Origin: Limnoperna fortunei
Taxonomy: Eukaryota; Mollusca; Bivalvia; Mytilida; Modiolidae
Direction of reading: 5' to 3'
Assembly (NCBI GenBank): GCA_944474755.1
Contig: OX104119.1
Location: forward strand, 45,223,927-45,287,926
Length of the DNA: 64,000 nucleotides
In this document: positions 58,887-64,000 of the stretch, piece after piece
Layout: each line of letters starts with the position of its first letter
Numbering within the stretch: position 1 is the first letter of the stretch
Notes under the pieces: generated by a model
Told to the model about the DNA's origin: nothing
The model's input: only the letters and a program-made list of their open reading frames with translations
The model's database searches: none
Program-made: the position numbers and the translations under genes

Positions 58887-61800
58887 TAGTAGGCATGCAT
58901 AGTAAATAAACCAGTTAACATTTTTGGACATTTGAATTATTGAAAGTAAAAGAAAGATGCAGGAAATTGCACTTGAGACCTGTTAAAAAATGTAAATAAA
59001 TTATTTCTATTTGATGCGACAACAACAAAATAACTCGAAAATAAAAAGTGCATAAAACCAATAGTTAGAAAATGCTAAAGTAGAAACGTTTTCATCATTT
59101 TAATTTTCGACAGGAATTACAGATTCGTAATACTTCCCTCATCACGTAGGTGTGCCATCTTTGTCCCAAATTATTTACATTTGTACCGTTTGTTAAATCT
59201 GCAGTCCCAATTGGGATAAAGGACCGGTTATCGCTTGTTTTAAAAATGTTTGAAATTCTTAATACGTTGATTTATGTGTTATTTTTATTTTGCAAAGATG
59301 ATCAAAGTTGTACATGTGCAAATCTTGTTTACTGTTATTCATCATGATGATCAGCTGCAGCAACACAGGCAGGCATTGAATATTAACATCGCGAAAATTG
59401 TTTAATACACCATTAAAAAACAGTAGCAAGAAGATCATTATTATTATGCGTTAATTATATAATTAACAATTCAGATTAAAGCAGATTGAATGTGCATAAA
59501 TTTATGATAATATGATCGTTCACCTAGCCAGCTTGATCGCGTAAGAATATATGAACAGAATTATATTTTTATTCAAATGCAAAGAACAAAATTATTACAT
59601 TTCGCAATTACAAAACATAATGTTTTTCACCTGAAAAATAATCAAAACAATATTACAGATAGAAATTACTTACTCCGGTAAATGTTAACATCGAACTATA
59701 TTTTCGCGCGATAGGTCAGTAAACCGTACCCAAAATTAGTTATAACCCATGTGTGATACAATGCAATGATTTGAGTATGATTAAGTAGATTGACCGTGGA
59801 ATCTTTGAGGGTAAAACCAGACTGGTGTTCAGACAGTAGATGTCGGATAAAATTCATAGTATATTTATAGATACCCCGTTCAAAAACTTTATTTACAACA
59901 CTCAATAAAGATATAAGACGATAATTACCAATACAACTTTTATCATCCTTCTTGAAAACAGGAATAACATTTGCCTGTTTAAATTGACAATGAAAATACT
60001 AGATAAAGTTAGACTAAAAATAGTGCAATGTGGCTTATTTATGTCGTAGGTTATATTCAATAACCTAGGACCAATACCATCAGGACCATAGGCCTTATTT
60101 ATATTAGAATTTGAAGAATATATTTAACATCATCTTCACTTAAAACTATTGTGTCAAGTTGTCTTTCTGGAATAGAGTCTATAGTTGCAACGTTTTGTTT
60201 TCGTCGTTAATATTTGACTTGGAAGCAAAATAATGGTTAAAGACTTCAGCTTTCTAAAAATCATTTATAGTAATATCATTATTGAGATTCAAAGGGGGAT
60301 ATCGGAGTCTCGAGTTTTGAAACCAACAACGCGAGAAGCTGTCGAACACCATTTTCTTAAGTCTGACCTGTTGGACCGAAGCCTCTCGATCAAACCATCA
60401 AGGTAATCTTGTTTTTGCCTTTTGATTAAATTAACGGTTTGCCGTGATTTCGAGATCGTCTGAAAGCAGTCCAATGCTGAGGTAAATTGGATTTTTTTGC
60501 CTTTTTGTGTAATTTACACCTTTTACGTATCGAACGACGAACAACGTGATATCCATGGAGGATCCGATTTACGAACAATAATTTCTTTATTGTGAATGGT
60601 CTCCGTAGCTGATTTGAGAATAGTAATGATCTGTGAATGATGCAACAAGAGAATCTAGGTTATCAATATCAGAAATGATCTTGTACCAATCGTACTTTAT
60701 CGCGGAAAACATTTATGTCACATCGGTCATAAAACGAAACCCGACGCTTTAGAGGGGGGTTTTCAACTCGAAGTATTCCATGTGTCGGACAATTATATCT
60801 AGTCATTGCATCAAGAAAGGAGTGGTCAACGTGAACATTTCAATCAAATTTCTTCGATTGGAAAGGACCAGATCTAAACACGAACTGTTTTTTCCGTAAA
60901 GCGAGTCGGTTCAGCAATATATTGTATCATATCGTATTTCATAATAATATTTTTCATGCGCACGTTAACCACTCTGAGATAGTCTTCATTAACATCTAAG
61001 ATGACAATGTTATCAATATCAGTATCAACAGGTAAATCAATAGAATGTTAGCATAAATATATCATCACCAGAATCAGGTGTTCTATTAAACACTCCAAAA
61101 AGGACTTTTTGATTTCCCTTAATGATAATCTCTACCCATAAACACTCAACTCCCCCTAGGAGTAAATCACTCCTCATCGTAGCAACAAAAATATTTTTAA
61201 CATACATAGCCACTCCCCCACCCCTTTTACCGACACGGTCATTTCTGCTGGGAGGATGAAAGATATCTAAGAGTATATCGCTACTATTAACATCAGCACA
61301 GAGCCACGTTTCACAGACAAATAACATCGATATAATCTTAGTTCGATATCGAATATATCTAGTTTAGGTACAAGGCTTTGTATGTTTAAATGTACAAAGG
61401 AAGGAAACAGCTGTATACTATCACGGAAAACAGCGACACTCGTAGATTGATATACACATTATGTAATTTTGATATCACAGGAGGAACAGTATCGCGTGTC
61501 TGGGGCTGCCTAAGGCTACAAAGTTTCCTTTGTAAATAGTATAACCATGTACATGTACCAAAATAAAAACAATGCGGTCATCAAAGTACAATAAATTGCA
61601 ATAAAATAATGTGTAACACAAAAACGAGTACAAATCAAACCAATATACAAGTGCTAATTGCACAAAATTCATCCCTCAGTTCACAGTAACAGCTGTCGGT
61701 TGTTTAGTGGCTGTGAAGATTTGATTTAAAAAAGCTCGAGAAGTGTTCATTCATAATCGCAAACTATCCCTACAAGTCTGCAAATGAGAGGTAACTCTAG

Positions 61801-62201
61801 CCCAATCATATGAGACCTTGAATTGCTGAGATCTTACTTAGTCTACTCAAAATGTAGATTGTAATAAAATTAATGCATCTCAAAATTTGCGAATAAGAAA
61901 CAATCCGTTGTTTGTATATAAGGTCGCGTAATAACTACAATATAAATGCACATAATGCACCAAAAAGGCTTTACTATTATTGATTTTACCATGGAAACTC
62001 TACAAAATATTATGAACAGGAATCGAAACTTGCAGAAAATAAACAACCCGTTATACGACTACTATTTAATTACACTAAGTGCACTTAGTGTGTCAAACAT
62101 AATGGTTATTACACGCAAATCAAGTTTAATATTTAACAGATACATATTAACCCGCAGGTAGGTCCATAATATGTCCATAGGATGTCCTAAGGTTGTGTCC
62201 A

Positions 62202-62672
62202 TTAGTTGAATCTCACGGGCGGCTGAGACAACGAAGACATCATACCGGTCCCTCCGCCACACGTTGGCGTTTGTGGGAAGGGTGGCGGAAACTGGGACAT
62301 CATTTGGACCTGGTAGTTATTCATTGGGAGCGAACTATATAACGCTATAGCATTATTGACATGTAGTCGAACTTTAGATTTTAATTTATTTTTGAGCTCA
62401 TCAATCATCAAAGTTTTCAATGCTGATGCCAGACGCTGAACATCATCAGTGAAGAAAGATTGTGTATTTTGTGGCTGTGACATTTCTATACAATTAGATG
62501 CCGCGTCTACACAACTTGTTGATGTTGCCTTCTTAATGTCAGTGTCAAGGTCACAAAACAGCTTTTTTCGCAAAGGTTTAATAAGATTGTCAAGTAAATT
62601 AGGCGATGGTTCAGACGAATGGCGACGCTTTTTAGTGCAAGTTTTTTTGGCTATTGACATAATACATAACAC
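62202..62672 (-). CDS. Unidentified 156-codon frame, possible LINE-4 ORF1
   Basis: This minus-strand frame starts MLCIMSIAKKTCTKKRRHSS: a basic patch, then a Ser/Thr-rich middle, a charged KTLMIDELKNKLKSKVRLHV helix-like segment and a Pro/Met/Gln-rich tail. It lies about 820 bp upstream of the LINE-4 endonuclease on the same strand, where an ORF1 would be expected. A basic N-terminus and possible coiled segment would suit an ORF1, but no zinc knuckle or RRM is seen. It could be a host exon instead. Confidence 0.3.
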   Translation of the reverse strand: MLCIMSIAKKTCTKKRRHSSEPSPNLLDNLIKPLRKKLFCDLDTDIKKATSTSCVDAASNCIEMSQPQNTQSFFTDDVQRLASALKTLMIDELKNKLKSKVRLHVNNAIALYSSLPMNNYQVQMMSQFPPPFPQTPTCGGGTGMMSSLSQPPVRFN

Positions 62673-62924
62673 AATTCAGGACAATATCAAATCGTCGATC
62701 AGGTATGCTAGAGGTGCACTCACTTCGCATCAGATGTAAACAAATCAATGTTCGATATTTAACAATACTAATAGTGACATGCTTTCAGTGTACTAATTAT
62801 TCCTCAAGTCATGCATACTATAAACACTCCTTTAACATTGTACCACTAATACCGACTACTTACGACGTAAAAAACCTTAAACATGAGTTATGATGTAAAC
62901 ATCAGAAAAATGCGACCAACACCA

Positions 62925-63775
62925 TCAAGGGCACATAATCCTCTTTCACCAATGTGCTTACAAAATCTTGTAAATGTAAAACAGTCTAAATATAATTTCA
63001 GGTAATAACAATATTTTGGACATACCTCATTTAAAATCAATTACATATGGTAAGAAAAGCTTTCGCTAAGCTTGTGGAACAGCCTTCCAGACCATTTCAG
63101 GACTGAAAACAGTTTTTCTCAATTTAAGTCTCTCATACAGCTGCAGTCCTGGAATGTTCCATTTGCAAGTAAATAATGTTATTGATTTGTGCTATCACAT
63201 GTATATATGCTCTCATTGTGCATTTATTACCTACATAGTGCTCTCTTATGTGTGCTTTCAGTTTATATGTCATAGACACTTTTAATCTCTGCTAGTTTTA
63301 TTATGCCTAAAAGATAAATGTATGTCTTTGTGTTGTCATATATATTTATTGTCTTATATCTTATTGTCGCATTGGAAAGACCTCCATTTGAACCCCCACT
63401 AAAAATACATTATTTCGAGCGTAAATAAAAGAATTTGGCACTGGGTGGTGAACTCCATTGTGGACACAGTCATACATTGCCAATTGGGCAAGTGTGAGCC
63501 GTGTGAACTCCATGTATCTTGTGATAGTCTAATGCATTGCGTATTTTTTATTCGGGGGGGGGGGGGGGGGGTTCAATTGGAAGTTTTACCGTCGCATTGT
63601 CATGTCATATGTATATGTATGTCTTACGCATATTATTGTTGTTATGTATGCCTTATGTGTCTTTGAAAAATTTGTTGGGTGTTATTATTCGGTAAAAAGC
63701 TCCATAGAGCTTGTGTTATATTGTTATATATTGTGTGTAATGAAAATAACGCTTTCTTATCTTATCTTATGTCAA
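62925..63775 (+). pseudogene. LINE-5: 3' end of a CR1/L2-like element
   Basis: Plus strand 62925-63175 encodes the usual RT C-terminal tail: NLVNVKQSKYNFR, ITYGKKSFR, SLWNSLPDHFRTENSFSQFK and a short end, with frameshifts. An untranslated region follows, with a hairpin AAGCTC-CATA-GAGCTT (about 63697-63712). A (CTTAT)n 3' tail at 63752-63770 is the sort used by CR1/L2 machinery. 5'-truncated. Confidence 0.7.
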
Positions 63776-63899
63776 ACTAACAAAATGTGCATAAACGTGT
63801 TAAGAACTTAAAAATGCATGTATTTTTAGAATATAAAAATAAGAGCCGTTTTTGCAAAACAATTTATGAAATAATTAAAATTTTTAATTTTTTAAACTG

Positions 63900-64000
63900 T
63901 AAACGTCTAAGTATTGTGACAATCATATAATATCTCTATCCAGCAGATTTCTGAAACATAAGAAATACAGGGTTAATTTTTATATAAACGTCTACAAATT
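63900..64000 (+). repeat. Dispersed repeat, partial copy cut by window edge
   Basis: It matches 6135-6235 and 24788-24890 (GTCTAAGTATTGTGACAATC, then GATTTCTGAAACATAAGAAA-TACAGGGTTAA). The copy continues past the window. Confidence 0.6.

Larger units (their letters stand above)
56576..61380 (-). pseudogene. LINE-4: decayed non-LTR retrotransposon
   Basis: Minus strand, 61380 downward. Endonuclease: NIQSLVPKLDIFDIEL, ETWL, RNDRVGKRGGGVAMYV and LFGVFNRTPDS (61380-61037). Linker: IVRKSDPPWI and KRQKQDYLDGL (60580-60400). RT: DGIG, NYRLISLLSVVNKVFER and LSEHQSGFTLKDSTV (60080-59790). A gap to 57990 holds foreign sequence including family F5. RT palm continues: AGVPQGSILSPM and LFADDTSIY (57910-57820), NKTESMIVSRKSD and RRLKYKVDRRSLETM. 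The C-terminus reads DNCAEYLKDTLEQINLETAR, then TSLNCLMQETGLETLRDRR, FYVGTRMGQILH and a final SDNENAENFLVVQE (56600). Many stops; a SINE-tail repeat interrupts it at 57227-57375. Confidence 0.75.

Overview
This is a eukaryotic genomic window, most likely from a bivalve mollusc. It is AT-rich and intron-like, has no bacterial-style gene packing, and is dominated by mobile DNA. The pointers to a mollusc are 'pearl'/Helitron-like elements with satellite cores, V-SINE-type (RUDI-like) SINEs with a tRNA head, several non-LTR retrotransposon (LINE) families, and many short inverted-repeat DNA transposons. The exact species cannot be read from the sequence.

Region 1-12,200 is a segmental duplication. 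Unit A (about 515-4870) and unit B (about 7848-11440) are direct copies, and part of the unit recurs inverted at 11,455-12,180. A third, truncated copy starts at 23,595. The units carry minus-strand exons of a host gene: an Ig-like domain exon (4520-4819, 11044-11340, 23645-23941), a Thr/Ser-rich linker exon (1928-2035, 9985-10092) and a putative signal-peptide exon (10567-10621, with a broken copy at 2983-3037). The Ig and linker exons are symmetric phase 1-1 and the signal exon has a phase-1 donor, so they form exchangeable cassettes. Comparing the copies exposes clean transposon insertions and one probable excision scar.

Region 12,200-31,000 is mostly elements built to one plan: tandem cores of 120-170 bp (about 300 bp in one), then a GACGGAC-like tract, a terminal hairpin of about 30 bp and an A-run. 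At least six families are present. Three groups (15,345-16,789 with 19,075-20,490; 21,485-23,589 with 28,831-30,824; and 41,662-43,532 on the other strand) share termini while carrying different cores. Smaller inverted-repeat elements are nested in them.

Region 31,000-40,000 holds minisatellites, a Harbinger-like MITE, a roughly 1 kb inverted-repeat element with mirror-image minisatellite arms, and one or two candidate exons of an unidentified plus-strand gene.

Region 40,200-63,800 is a LINE graveyard. LINE-1 (minus, 40,488-46,577) encodes an APE-type endonuclease and a reverse transcriptase with FADD, and is split by a Helitron-like element and a foldback. LINE-2 (plus, 47,840-49,850) is a 5'-truncated relative. 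LINE-3 (plus, about 50,160-55,390) has a degenerate PHD-like finger, an endonuclease and an RT, and is cut by a 2.37 kb inverted-repeat element. LINE-4 (minus, 56,576-61,380) is a decayed copy joined at its 3' end to a Penelope-like RT fragment. LINE-5 (plus, 62,925-63,775) is a 3' end only. All show stops or frameshifts. I see no rRNA gene, CRISPR array or complete host gene.
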